Below are positions 20,901 through 27,884 of a DNA stretch of 27,884 bases, one piece after another. Origin of the DNA: Bacteroidaceae bacterium (lineage in GTDB: Bacteria > Bacteroidota > Bacteroidia > Bacteroidales > Bacteroidaceae); assembly GCA_902362595.1 (NCBI GenBank), contig CABIXF010000049.1, positions 1 to 27,884 of the forward strand, read 5' to 3'. Made by a program: the position numbers and the translations under genes. The stretch's first letter is position 1, and each line of letters opens with the position of its first letter. A model generated the notes under the pieces. That model was not told where the DNA came from. It saw nothing but the letters and a program-made list of their open reading frames with translations, and ran no database searches.

Positions 20901-20935
20901 AAAAAAGGCGCAGCGTCCTCACGACGCCACGCCTT
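20901..20935 (-). terminator. Rho-independent terminator after the primase gene (copy 2 of a pair)
   Basis: Minus strand: AAGGCG-UG-GCGUC, loop GUGAG, GACGC-UG-CGCCUU, then TTTTT. Compared with copy 1 (5560-5599) one pair is changed on both sides (C-G to T-A on the plus strand at 20916/20924), keeping the stem. It lies 22 bp after the primase stop and separates the early/replication operon from the heptamer array. Confidence 0.9.
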
Positions 20936-20957
20936 CTACAACTCTAAAACCATTTAC

Positions 20958-23900
20958 TCAATCTATGTCTTCTTCGGTAGTTTCTCTACCTTCTACCTCT
21001 ACTTCGAGGTTAATATTGAATGTCTCCCGGATCATGCGGTAATCAAAGCACAGAGCCACATCGGGGGTGGATGTTTTCTTGTAGGATACACCGCCGGTCG
21101 GTGTCGTCTCCATCTTCTGCACCTCGACACCGTGTTGGATGTTCTTGAAGCGAACCGAGTTCTTTTTGCCCATGTATTCCTTTGAGTTCTCCAGGTAATA
21201 CATTAGAGAACCTTCAGGAAGGATAGAATCGCCTACCTGCTTGCCAAACTTTTTGTACAGCATGAAGATGCGGTTCTTGCGCATCATCAGGATGGGTTTC
21301 GGCTCCTGATACACCTGCTCTATCTTTATCAGGCTGCTTTTAAATTTGTTCAGATATTCGATGCGGTAATCCCCCTCGATGAAGATTTCGCCATCCTGTT
21401 GCAGGTAGGAAACCACGTTCCAGAAGTTAGCCAGTTCGTTATTGCTCTTACATTCTGCATTTTGACGGATTATGCCATCAAGCGTTACCCTGCGAATATC
21501 CTGATAAGAAAATGGAATTTCCAGTACCCCTTCGAGGGTTCGGAACGCGGCCAACGGTATGATCCAATTTCGCAAGATACGGTCTTCTACCTTTTCTGCG
21601 CCGAGCGCTTCCAGCACATCGGACAGGCAGGTATGATAGTTGCTGACAAACTGCTGTTCCATTCGTGCCCGGTGGCGGAGTATCTGAAGTGTCAGGTGAG
21701 TAAGGCCACGTTTGCGAATCTCTACCAGTTCGTTGTATCGGCGTTTCTCCTCTTCTGTGAACTCTGATTTGGCAAACGTAAGGAAGATGAGTCGGCTGAA
21801 CAGCGCGATGTCGGCGGTGGCCATCTCCTGGCCGGAAAGAATCACTCCGGAATCGACAGCGGTTATCTCCCTTTTCTTGTCCCGGTCCATGTTCATGCGT
21901 GACCGGCCGGCGCCGTCCCACAGTCCCTTGAGATATTCCCGTTTGTCGATGTCAATGTTATTTTTGAATTCATCGATATGTACCAGGGCGTTGGCGCACT
22001 GCGCTACCAGGTCGGCCAGTGCCGGGATGGTCGCATTCTGGATGTTTGGCGGAATGTTCTCTATGATAAACAGAGCCATCAGGCTGTGACCGAGTTCTGA
22101 TTTACCGGAACCTTTCGGACCGAACAGGTTCAGGATGGGGAAGCTCTTGGTGTATCCGGTGATAATGTCACGAAACAATGTGGCCAGCAGGAAACAGATT
22201 CCTACCTTGGCATTGTCACCGAATACCCCTACCAGTTTGGAGAAGTATTCCTTCAGGCTGATGGAAGAGTAGTTCAGGTGCACAAACCGCCGCTCGAACT
22301 GGAACAGCTTGTCGTCGTCACGGTAGATCAGGCTGGATGCCGGAAGGTAGTAGTTTCCTTTTTCGCCCAGGCGGACGATACCGTATTCATCAACCGGATG
22401 CCACTCGGTGTCAAACACCCCATTGCCAAATGCATAGAATCCCTTGCGGTTCCACCCCAGCTGGGTAATTTCTACCGCCGTCTCCGTCTGCTCGTACAGG
22501 TACATCTTCAGCCGGGTCATTTCCTTTTCGGTGGCCAGCCAGATGTAGTTACCCAAACCTTCGACCTTTTGCTTGAATTTCGATAACGATACCAGGTCTT
22601 CCTGCTTCATTTCCACGATTTCCTCTTGGCGGTTCTGGTTCTTGATGCGGTACAGTCGTTTTGGATTGAGCGAGTCTTTGATATGGAACATGGGCAGCAT
22701 CACGAAGTTCGACCATTGAAATTCCTTTCCCTCGTTGGTGGAGTAGTAGCAGTTGTTGGACTCAAAGAAACCATACTTGGCCAGCAGGTCGCGGTTGATT
22801 GTCTGCGTCTTGTCAGCCTTGGATTCAGAGATTTTCTTTTTCTCCCGGTTGATGGCCGTAATCCATAGGTTCTTGTGATTGTAGATTTTCTTCAGCTGTT
22901 CCAGGTACATCTGCTCTTTGACTTCGTCACCTACCATTGCCACCATTTTGGCTATCTTGGTGACGGCTGCGCTCTTATCTTCGGTGGTACCGTCTGCCTT
23001 GAACGCATATCCGGCATACCAGGTAATATAGTCCACTTCTTCCAGGTCTCTGAACTTAGTGCGGCTGGTGCAGTAAGAATCCGGATCATTCTTGGTGTTG
23101 CCTTCCCCACATGGTATTTCTTTCACAGATACGGAGAAACCGCACTCCATTGCCAGTTGGCCGGACTTGATTACAGCCGCTATTCCGGTACCGTACTGCT
23201 CGCCGGGTTTCACAGCGTCCGCGTCCGGGAGGAAACAGAGGGAAGTAGCGTATCTTTTAATTTGGTAGAACTGTTTCTTTGTCCAAGCGGCACCAAGTGA
23301 GGCGATGGTGTTGTTGATTCCGATGGACTGCAGGCGCATCACGTCGGGTGCCCCCTCCACACAGTAGAACTTCTCTTCTTTTGCCGCTTGCCGGATGGCA
23401 TTGTCAATGCCAAATATGCTGTCCGACTTGTCGTATATGTCGCTTTGACAGGAGTTCAGGTATTTGGGGGTACCGTCCACTTCGCTCATGTCACGGGCTG
23501 TCCACCCGATGATGTTCCGGAACCGGTCGCGGATGGGTATCATGATGCGGTCACGATAGAAGTCATAGTATCCGTCACCGTCCTTGCGTTTCCGGATCAG
23601 TCCGCACTCCACCATCAGGTCTGCCGAGTATCCAGCCTTGATGGCTGCTTCTGAGAAAGCTGACCAGGAAGGGAGTGCGTAGCCGATACCTTGTTCCTGA
23701 GGGTATTGTTCGCCCCATCGCTGTTTGATTTTTGCCCGGGCTGCGTCAGCTTCCGGTTTTTTGAGATTATGAAGAAAGAACTGGGAAGCAAACTCGTTGA
23801 TGGCAAACATAGACGCGCGTTTCCGGGCCTCCTTTATCTCTTCCGGATTCTTCTGCTCTTTTTTATCCTCAATCTCGATACCGTATTTGTCAGCCAGCCA

Positions 23901-24155
23901 GTGGCACGCTTCGGGAAAATTCATGTTATTGATTTTCTCGACAAACTTAATGACGTTACCGCCTTCGTGACAGGCTCCGAAGCAGTACCATAGACCGCGC
24001 GCCTGGTCCACCATGAAGGAAGGGGTGTCTTCCTGGTGGAACGGGCAACAAGCCTTATACCGTATCCCGGCGCGTTGTAGTTGGACGAATTGTCCGACCA
24101 CGTCGACAATATCCGCACGGTCGAGGATCTTTTCTATGTCCGAGTTAGAAATCAT
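20958..24155 (-). CDS. DNA primase-helicase (CHC2 zinc finger, TOPRIM, ATPase)
   Basis: A 1065-residue protein from ATG 24155. The N-terminus is a DnaG-type CHC2 zinc finger: C37 and H40 in CCPFHQEDTPSF, and C58 and C62 in WYCFGACHEGGN; the last pair has three residues between instead of the usual two. A TOPRIM catalytic domain follows, with EG in YCVEGAPDVM (about 263) and DAD in CFLPDADAV (about 305). The C-terminal half is a P-loop ATPase: Walker A GPKGSGKS (about 680) and Walker B ALVHIDEFKN (about 725), probably a replicative helicase. The combination in one chain serves phage DNA replication by unwinding and priming. It ends the early operon and precedes the heptamer array. Confidence 0.9.
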   Translation of the reverse strand: MISNSDIEKILDRADIVDVVGQFVQLQRAGIRYKACCPFHQEDTPSFMVDQARGLWYCFGACHEGGNVIKFVEKINNMNFPEACHWLADKYGIEIEDKKEQKNPEEIKEARKRASMFAINEFASQFFLHNLKKPEADAARAKIKQRWGEQYPQEQGIGYALPSWSAFSEAAIKAGYSADLMVECGLIRKRKDGDGYYDFYRDRIMIPIRDRFRNIIGWTARDMSEVDGTPKYLNSCQSDIYDKSDSIFGIDNAIRQAAKEEKFYCVEGAPDVMRLQSIGINNTIASLGAAWTKKQFYQIKRYATSLCFLPDADAVKPGEQYGTGIAAVIKSGQLAMECGFSVSVKEIPCGEGNTKNDPDSYCTSRTKFRDLEEVDYITWYAGYAFKADGTTEDKSAAVTKIAKMVAMVGDEVKEQMYLEQLKKIYNHKNLWITAINREKKKISESKADKTQTINRDLLAKYGFFESNNCYYSTNEGKEFQWSNFVMLPMFHIKDSLNPKRLYRIKNQNRQEEIVEMKQEDLVSLSKFKQKVEGLGNYIWLATEKEMTRLKMYLYEQTETAVEITQLGWNRKGFYAFGNGVFDTEWHPVDEYGIVRLGEKGNYYLPASSLIYRDDDKLFQFERRFVHLNYSSISLKEYFSKLVGVFGDNAKVGICFLLATLFRDIITGYTKSFPILNLFGPKGSGKSELGHSLMALFIIENIPPNIQNATIPALADLVAQCANALVHIDEFKNNIDIDKREYLKGLWDGAGRSRMNMDRDKKREITAVDSGVILSGQEMATADIALFSRLIFLTFAKSEFTEEEKRRYNELVEIRKRGLTHLTLQILRHRARMEQQFVSNYHTCLSDVLEALGAEKVEDRILRNWIIPLAAFRTLEGVLEIPFSYQDIRRVTLDGIIRQNAECKSNNELANFWNVVSYLQQDGEIFIEGDYRIEYLNKFKSSLIKIEQVYQEPKPILMMRKNRIFMLYKKFGKQVGDSILPEGSLMYYLENSKEYMGKKNSVRFKNIQHGVEVQKMETTPTGGVSYKKTSTPDVALCFDYRMIRETFNINLEVEVEGRETTEEDID

Positions 24156-24175
24156 GTTTTAGAGTGTCTTGGGTA

Positions 24176-24200
24176 CCGGCAAATATCATGTATTTGCCGG
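24176..24200. repeat. Perfect 10-bp hairpin in front of the primase gene
   Basis: CCGGCAAATA (24176-24185) and TATTTGCCGG (24191-24200) with a 5-base spacer lie in the 61-bp gap between the last early gene and the primase start. No T tract follows on the minus strand, so it is not a standard terminator. It could modulate primase expression as an mRNA structure or an operator. Confidence 0.6.
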
Positions 24201-24216
24201 GTAAATAAAAGATAGA

Positions 24217-24471
24217 TTAGAAGTGTATGTCGTGATCACGCAGACGGGTGTTGTTGTTGATGTTGTAACACCGGCCGAAGCCGTCCCATCGCACCCGCTT
24301 TCGTCGCTCGGAATTTTTGATGATTCCGTTGCTTAGCGACTTGCGGCTGATAATGATGTAGCCGGTCACTTTGCGCACCAGCATGTCGGAGGTATAATAG
24401 ACATGCTCAATCTGTTTTGTATGGAAGACGGATTCCCATTCTTCCATCCTGTGTAGTTTCATGTTTCCCAT
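24217..24471 (-). CDS. Small early protein, unknown function
   Basis: The start is placed at ATG 24471 (MGNMKLHRMEEWES); an upstream TTG and a downstream ATG at 24462 are alternatives. The product is 84 residues, basic, with VYYTSDMLVRKVTGYIIIS as a hydrophobic core and a Arg/Lys-rich middle (SERRKRVRWDGFGR) followed by an Asn-rich end. It resembles a small nucleic-acid-binding protein in composition, but no motif is recognisable. It is the last of the small early genes before the primase. Confidence 0.5.
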   Translation of the reverse strand: MGNMKLHRMEEWESVFHTKQIEHVYYTSDMLVRKVTGYIIISRKSLSNGIIKNSERRKRVRWDGFGRCYNINNNTRLRDHDIHF

Positions 24472-24507
24472 AATGCCACTATCTAATCTGTATAACAACT
24501 TTTATTT

Positions 24508-24729
24508 TTACTGAAATCTGATTTTATACGTACCCACATGTTTCCTTAATTCAGAATCGAGATTTAAATATTTAATGGAGACAAACATTTGGAGATACCG
24601 TAGTGATTTTGGATCACCTCCCTGGTTCTTGCATAGTCTCATATATTTCCGTGCATGAAATTTTTGCATCCTTCTACGTTTAATCAGGTGTAGTTTGTTC
24701 AGTTTTACTATATCTTTTTTCTTTGTCAT
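24508..24729 (-). CDS. Small, highly basic early protein
   Basis: A 73-residue protein from ATG 24729 (MTKKKDIVKLNKLHLIKRRR), three bases after the preceding gene. About a third of the residues are Lys or Arg, mainly in the first half, so nucleic-acid binding is likely in a general sense. The second half (LRYLQMFVSIKYLNLDSELRKH) is helical. It has no known family and is AT-rich like the other early genes. Confidence 0.5.
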   Translation of the reverse strand: MTKKKDIVKLNKLHLIKRRRMQKFHARKYMRLCKNQGGDPKSLRYLQMFVSIKYLNLDSELRKHVGTYKIRFQ

Positions 24730-24732
24730 AAT

Positions 24733-24924
24733 TCAATCTTCTTTTAAAGTTATATGTACATCCACAAAGCAACCACCGGGGCCGGATAAGGCGTTGGGAT
24801 GGGTATAAGTTACTATGACAAGGGTTTGTCCTAGGAACATCTCAACCTTTTCTATAATAGCTTCCATTGGTTTGCCCAGCCCGGTGGCTTCGGAAGATAC
24901 CGTTACCAAATCTCCTTGTTTCAT
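24733..24924 (-). CDS. Small beta-rich early protein, unknown function
   Basis: The start is ATG 24924 (MKQGDLVTVSSEATGLGKPM), fixed by a 4-bp ATGA overlap with the upstream stop and by GAGG before it; longer readings run through that gene. The product is 63 residues with repeated strands (GDLVTVSS; MFLGQTLVIVTYTH; GGCFVDVHITL), compatible with a small SH3-like barrel. Function unknown. Confidence 0.55.
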   Translation of the reverse strand: MKQGDLVTVSSEATGLGKPMEAIIEKVEMFLGQTLVIVTYTHPNALSGPGGCFVDVHITLKED

Positions 24925-25145
24925 ATTATACCTCTTTTTGTTAAACGGGATCTTACAATATCTTCGCCCAATTCTATTAAATCCCAAGGATTAGAATATT
25001 CTATAATAAATCTCGACATATCCTTATATTCAGCATGATCCTCAATCTTTACGATATGTAATGAATATTCGGAATGTTTTTTTTCTATTATCTTCTTTAA
25101 TATCTCGGTAATTTCTTTATCACATAAAAAACTTGTTTTTTCCAT
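24921..25145 (-). CDS. Small early protein, unknown function
   Basis: A 74-residue protein from ATG 25145 (MEKTSFLCDKEITEILKKII), 3 bp after the previous gene and coupled to the next by ATGA. It has a helical N-terminus, a beta-strand segment (HSEYSLHIVKIED) and a basic C-terminus (DIVRSRLTKRGII). No motif recognised. Confidence 0.5.
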   Translation of the reverse strand: MEKTSFLCDKEITEILKKIIEKKHSEYSLHIVKIEDHAEYKDMSRFIIEYSNPWDLIELGEDIVRSRLTKRGII

Positions 25146-25148
25146 TCC

Positions 25149-25505
25149 TTATTCTATGAAATATTCACAACTATATGCTCCGGAATCGCTGGGGAAATCT
25201 ACATTTACACAATATTCACCTCCCATTAAAAAAGGCTTGTCTGAAGTTACTGTTCCTTCTTCATTGGTGTTCGGATCTGTAAGTTTTGCGCCTTTTACCA
25301 TTTTGTCTAATGCAGCTTTCATTTTGGATGAAGTAAAGCAGGTTATTTTTCGGCCTTGACGCTCTACATATATTAATCCCATTCCTAATGAAGTACATGC
25401 TGCATCTACAGTTTCTTGGACTTCTCGATAACTAAAAACCACAGCTGTTTCAAACTGCTGAACTTTCACATCTGGAAATTTTTCAATGAAATCTTCTTTT
25501 GTCAT
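25149..25505 (-). CDS. Early protein, unknown function
   Basis: A 118-residue protein from ATG 25505, with a strong AGGAGG seven bases upstream, rare in this window. It is an alpha/beta protein: a helix (REVQETVDAACTSLGM), strands (GLIYVERQGRKITCF), a helix with KMKAALDKMVKG, then strands ending in EYCVNVDFPSDSGAYSCEYFIE. No signal peptide. Not recognised; the strong ribosome site suggests high expression early after induction. Confidence 0.55.
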   Translation of the reverse strand: MTKEDFIEKFPDVKVQQFETAVVFSYREVQETVDAACTSLGMGLIYVERQGRKITCFTSSKMKAALDKMVKGAKLTDPNTNEEGTVTSDKPFLMGGEYCVNVDFPSDSGAYSCEYFIE

Positions 25506-25523
25506 AATTAATCCTCCTTTTCT

Positions 25524-25847
25524 TTAAACTTCGTCTTGTTTCTTTAACTGATTGGGGTCTCTTATTCTCTTGCTGAAATCTATCAGTTCTTTAAGGTCGT
25601 GTACAAGATTATCCAAATCATTGTACCTTTGTTCAACATTGTATAGGATTGTCTGCTGCCGGGTAGTGGCTTCTCCGATTTCTTGTATGCTTAGATATTT
25701 ATCATACTTTTTTTTAGTTCTAGCAAGCTCTTTTTCTAATGCCTTCAGCATTATGTCTCCGGCGAGATCCATTTCTTCAAATGTAAATCCGATGAATTTG
25801 TCAAGAAGCGTTGGAGCCTTGAGCATGGGTCTTGTGACGTATTGCAT
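25524..25847 (-). CDS. Helical early protein, unknown function
   Basis: A 107-residue protein from ATG 25847. After a short N-terminus (MQYVTRPMLKAPTLLDKF) it is two long charged helices (about 30-57 and 63-100) with a heptad-like pattern, suggesting a coiled-coil hairpin or dimer. No motif. It follows the LuxR-type regulator by 20 bp in the early operon. Confidence 0.5.
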   Translation of the reverse strand: MQYVTRPMLKAPTLLDKFIGFTFEEMDLAGDIMLKALEKELARTKKKYDKYLSIQEIGEATTRQQTILYNVEQRYNDLDNLVHDLKELIDFSKRIRDPNQLKKQDEV

Positions 25848-25867
25848 AATTTTTTGAAATCAATTTT

Positions 25868-26419
25868 TTACTTATTCATATTGTTGTACCAGGTGATTAT
25901 CTGGCTTGTATTCTTGAGGTTTAGCCTGACCTTAATGGCTTGTATGGTATTGTGTACCGTATGGATTGAGATATATAATCTGTCTGATATTTCCTGTGGG
26001 GAAAGTCCTTCGGCCAGTGCAGCTGCTATTTGTAGCTGTCTGACGGTAAGGACTGATGTACGTTTAGGATTGCATATCACATTTTCATACTGACAGTCAC
26101 CGGAAACTCTCAGAGGACAATGTACTTGCTCGATGTTGATATTCCCATCGATGAAATCTATCTTTTGGGTATCCAGTTCTCCGCAATTACACCGTATGAA
26201 GCGATTCACTATTCTGAATTTCTGGTACCTGGAATTTTTGCTTGACTTGGAATAGCATTGTTCAAGTGCGCGGAACGCATCGGAATAACATTCTCGTATA
26301 GTATCCAGCAATTCATCCACTACTTCCCGGCTGGATTCTGATAGCCGGGTCGTATAGTTCCCGTCATCACACATCACATATCCTGATGGCGTGTTGTAGA
26401 ACTCAACTTGATTTTTCAT
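25868..26419 (-). CDS. LuxR-type HTH regulator with a cysteine cluster
   Basis: A 183-residue protein from ATG 26419, overlapping the preceding gene by 17 bp. Residues 123-181 are a GerE/LuxR-type helix-turn-helix (LTVRQLQIAAALAEGLSPQE, then ISDRLYISIHTVHNTIQ). Upstream are five Cys: C77, C79, C101, C109 and C116, in RCNCG and CPLRVSGDCQYENVIC, which could bind a metal or sense redox state. The N-terminal half is helical. Proteins with this CPLR cysteine segment are, from memory, frequent in Bacteroidales phages and mobile elements as early regulators. It is the second gene after the early promoter, so it is a good candidate for the switch to late transcription. Confidence 0.8.
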   Translation of the reverse strand: MKNQVEFYNTPSGYVMCDDGNYTTRLSESSREVVDELLDTIRECYSDAFRALEQCYSKSSKNSRYQKFRIVNRFIRCNCGELDTQKIDFIDGNINIEQVHCPLRVSGDCQYENVICNPKRTSVLTVRQLQIAAALAEGLSPQEISDRLYISIHTVHNTIQAIKVRLNLKNTSQIITWYNNMNK

Positions 26420-26591
26420 TTTCTTTTTGAATAAACTTCTCTATCGCTTCTCGTTCAAGTTTTGTCCAGGAGTTGTTTCTCATCTTGTAGAAGAAAGAGG
26501 GGTAGGATATGTCGCACAATTCAATCACATCCTGAATGAATTTACTTTTTACTTTACCCGATAGAGATAAATAATAGTTAGATATTACCAT
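26403..26591 (-). CDS. Small HTH-like early protein
   Basis: A 62-residue protein from ATG 26591, the first gene behind the early promoter. It is helical and basic: KVKSKFIQDVIELCDISYPS then FFYKMRNNSWTKLEREAIEKFI. The order helix, turn with ISYPSF, helix resembles a minimal helix-turn-helix of the kind often found as the first early gene of Bacteroidales phages. It may act as an anti-repressor or Cro-like protein, by position only. Confidence 0.55.
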   Translation of the reverse strand: MVISNYYLSLSGKVKSKFIQDVIELCDISYPSFFYKMRNNSWTKLEREAIEKFIQKENEKSS

Positions 26592-26652
26592 TTCTGTTAC
26601 TTTTTAGATGATTATATTATTTGCTATTGATTTAATTATTAAATTTATAGTG

Positions 26653-26683
26653 CAAACTTAAAGATTTATTGATAATAATCAAA
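26653..26683 (-). promoter_or_regulatory. Leftward early promoter
   Basis: Minus strand TTTG (26683-26680), 19 bp, TAAGTTTG (26660-26653): an exact Bacteroides promoter. The predicted start near 26646 leaves a leader of about 55 nt before ATG 26591. It faces the rightward regulator genes across a 154-bp AT-rich divergent region. Confidence 0.8.
26669..26682. promoter_or_regulatory. Possible repressor operator (TTGAT-N4-ATCAA)
   Basis: The dyad TTGAT-AATA-ATCAA overlaps the -33 box of the leftward early promoter, the place where a lysogenic repressor would act. The adjacent rightward HTH proteins are the natural ligands, but binding is not shown by sequence. Confidence 0.45.
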
Positions 26684-26745
26684 GTATTGTTTATTGTATA
26701 TTCAATATTTGTTGATATTTAGAATGATTAAAAATTAAATAATAT

Positions 26746-27096
26746 ATGCTTATACCTCAAAGAATAGTTGAATTAATAGAGAGCAACAGATTGACTAAGA
26801 AGGGTTTCTGTGAAAAGGTTGGTATATCTGTGCAAACTCTAGAAAACGTTTTAAAAGGCTCAGATATAGGCTCAAAGAGATTAGAAAAGATAGCATTATT
26901 TTTCGGAGTATCAATAGATTACTTCTTTGATAATGAGAAAATGCCTCATTCAAATATAGGTCATAGTGTAAATGGTAATGGAAATCTAGTTTCAGGAGAT
27001 ATAAGATTGAACGAGTGTCAAAGGGAAATTGAACATCTTAAAGAATTGTTGTCTGAAAAGGAACGTACAATACAAATTCTATTAAATAAGAATTAA
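26746..27096 (+). CDS. XRE-type HTH regulator (probable lysogeny repressor)
   Basis: A 116-residue protein from ATG 26746 on the opposite strand to the early operon. Residues about 3-62 are an XRE-type helix-turn-helix (LTKKGFCEKVGISVQTLENV) ending in the FFGVSIDYFFDNE segment typical of short XRE regulators. A Gly/Asn-rich linker (NIGHSVNGNGNLVSGDI, about 71-87) leads to a C-terminal coiled coil (about 92-114) that would dimerise it. The linker wording is one I recall from Bacteroidales phage and mobile-element regulators. Position and divergence from the early operon support a CI-like role. A 7-bp gap separates it from the next gene. Only a weak promoter match (AATATTTG, 26704-26711) was found upstream. 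Confidence 0.75.
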   Translation: MLIPQRIVELIESNRLTKKGFCEKVGISVQTLENVLKGSDIGSKRLEKIALFFGVSIDYFFDNEKMPHSNIGHSVNGNGNLVSGDIRLNECQREIEHLKELLSEKERTIQILLNKN

Positions 27097-27103
27097 AGCA
27101 AGT

Positions 27104-27682
27104 ATGTTCAAAGGATATATCATAGAACAATTAATACGAGAGAGGAAGGTTAAGAAAGCTGATGTTTATCGTTATGCTGATATACAAAAAGCCACTCTTG
27201 ATAATATAATAAAAGGAACAAATGTTCCTAACTGCAATACATTAGAGAAGATTGCTGATTTTTTCAATGTATCTATAGATATATTTTTTGAAAGAGATAA
27301 AAATGATAATACAATGTATAATGGTAATGTTATCAAACAATTATTGTTAGATAAGAAGGTTACAAACAAGGAGCTTTTAAGATACCTTGGGACTGAAGCT
27401 AACGCTTCTTTGGCTCAGATTGTGAACGGGAATCCGACAGTGAAGCGTCTGGAAAAAGTTGCAGATTTTTTCGGGGTATCGATGGATGTCTTCTTTGATC
27501 GGGAGAAACCTTTCAAGGCTTGTCCATCGGCTCACGAAGATAATGAGCTGCAGTACAAAGAAAAAATTGCCTTGTTGGAACGTTTGCTTGAGGAGAAAGA
27601 TAAAAGAATTGCGCTCTTAGAGCAAATGAATCAGTTGGTTAACTCCGTTGAAGGTCGGACAAAATCCGGACAAATAATATAA
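27104..27682 (+). CDS. Double-HTH (tandem XRE) regulator with coiled-coil tail
   Basis: A 192-residue protein from ATG 27104, cotranscribed with the preceding HTH gene. It contains two XRE modules: residues 1-65 (KKADVYRYADIQKATLDNII, ending FFNVSIDIFFERD) and 71-135 (TNKELLRYLGTEANASLAQI, ending FFGVSMDVFFDRE), each with a matching LEK[IV]ADFF segment. The recognition-helix regions differ, so the two halves may read different half-sites. A coiled coil (about 148-178) follows, like that of the neighbour. Codon usage shifts to more GC-rich around residue 85, hinting at fusion of modules with different origins. It may form a pseudo-dimer operator-binding unit, together with or against its neighbour. 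Confidence 0.7.
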   Translation: MFKGYIIEQLIRERKVKKADVYRYADIQKATLDNIIKGTNVPNCNTLEKIADFFNVSIDIFFERDKNDNTMYNGNVIKQLLLDKKVTNKELLRYLGTEANASLAQIVNGNPTVKRLEKVADFFGVSMDVFFDREKPFKACPSAHEDNELQYKEKIALLERLLEEKDKRIALLEQMNQLVNSVEGRTKSGQII

Positions 27683-27750
27683 AAAAATAACTGAATTCGA
27701 AAACGTAACAGCTTGATTATCAAATTAAGGAAGAGGAAAAGAATTTTCCA

Positions 27751-27775
27751 TAGAGTTCGAGTCTCTCTTCCCGTG
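27751..27775 (+). other. Probable attachment site: 3' end of a tRNA gene
   Basis: The sequence TAGAG-TTCGAGT-CTCTC (27751-27767) has the TTCRANY T-loop and a T-stem with four of five pairs; TTCCCGT (27768-27774) would be the 3' acceptor strand. No D-arm, anticodon arm or matching 5' acceptor strand lies upstream, so this is a fragment, as left on one side of a prophage that integrated into a tRNA gene. The mismatch at the bottom of the T-stem fits a crossover near it. The other copy would be beyond the left edge. The isotype cannot be told. Confidence 0.5.
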
Positions 27776-27777
27776 CT

Positions 27778-27812
27778 AAAGAGGATGTGTCAAAATGATG
27801 CATCCTCTTTTT
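27778..27812 (+). terminator. Rho-independent terminator, probably the host tRNA terminator
   Basis: AAAGAGGATG (27778-27787) pairs perfectly with CATCCTCTTT (27801-27810) around a 13-nt loop, with a T tract to 27812. It directly follows the tRNA 3' fragment, as expected for chromosomal sequence downstream of a tRNA gene. The remaining 70 bases to the edge show nothing recognisable. Confidence 0.8.
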
Positions 27813-27884
27813 CGTTATATAATCATCGTTTTGCCATTTTTCATAGAGTATGATTTATGTTTTTCCTATGTCCATGCCTTTTGG

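Noticed and set aside
27721..27776. Complete tRNA gene
   Set aside because: Only the T-arm and 3' acceptor-like part can be folded; no anticodon or D-arm upstream.
1..27884. Diversity-generating retroelement, as some Bacteroides phages carry
   Set aside because: No reverse transcriptase motif and no template/variable repeat pair were found in the window.

Overview
The window is most of one arm of a temperate, tailed-phage genome integrated in a member of the Bacteroidales (Bacteroides/Phocaeicola-like). Three things point to this host. The promoters match the Bacteroides primary-sigma pattern (TTTG, 19-20 bp, TAnnTTTG) and I can place several with exact spacing. Most start codons lack a strong Shine-Dalgarno. 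The protein families seen (CPLR-cysteine LuxR-type regulator, ClpP-like protease followed by capsid, portal, phosphorylated-nucleotide-free structural hypotheticals) are ones I associate with Bacteroidales prophages. Almost everything reads leftwards on the minus strand. No integrase, holin or lysin is visible; these would lie beyond position 1.

Right end (27.9-26.6 kb): a probable attachment site (3' end of a tRNA gene followed by its terminator), then two rightward HTH genes (a single-HTH and a double-HTH protein) that look like the lysogeny regulators. A 154-bp divergent control region follows, with a leftward early promoter overlapped by a short dyad. The early operon (26.6-24.2 kb) holds a small HTH-like protein, a LuxR-type regulator and six small unknown proteins, and leads into a 1065-residue primase-helicase (24.2-21.0 kb). 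After the primase come a terminator and a striking symmetric array of 14 TTCTACA/TGTAGAA heptamers, my best candidate for a replication origin or master control site.

Morphogenesis block 1 (20.5-13.1 kb): two unknown proteins, ClpP-like protease fused to a scaffold-like tail, major capsid protein, a probable structural protein, a coiled-coil protein, a PLD-fold protein, two putative small-terminase-like HTH proteins and the large terminase, closed by a terminator. Block 2 (5.5 kb to the left edge): structural protein, small protein, portal, probable connector/neck/tail-completion proteins and the beginning of another structural gene.

Between the blocks lies a 7.5-kb accessory island (13.0-5.6 kb) made of separately promoted and terminated units: an 800-bp region with one possible small gene; a phosphoribosyltransferase-RadC pair; a HicA-HicB toxin-antitoxin with palindromic operators; a three-gene operon (DEDDh exonuclease-BRCT, membrane-anchored DUF4041/GIY-YIG coiled coil, secreted protein); a four-unit 22-bp tandem repeat; and a three-gene small-protein operon behind a highly structured leader. 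The exonuclease/DUF4041 operon and the structured-leader operon are the best candidates for undescribed accessory systems.
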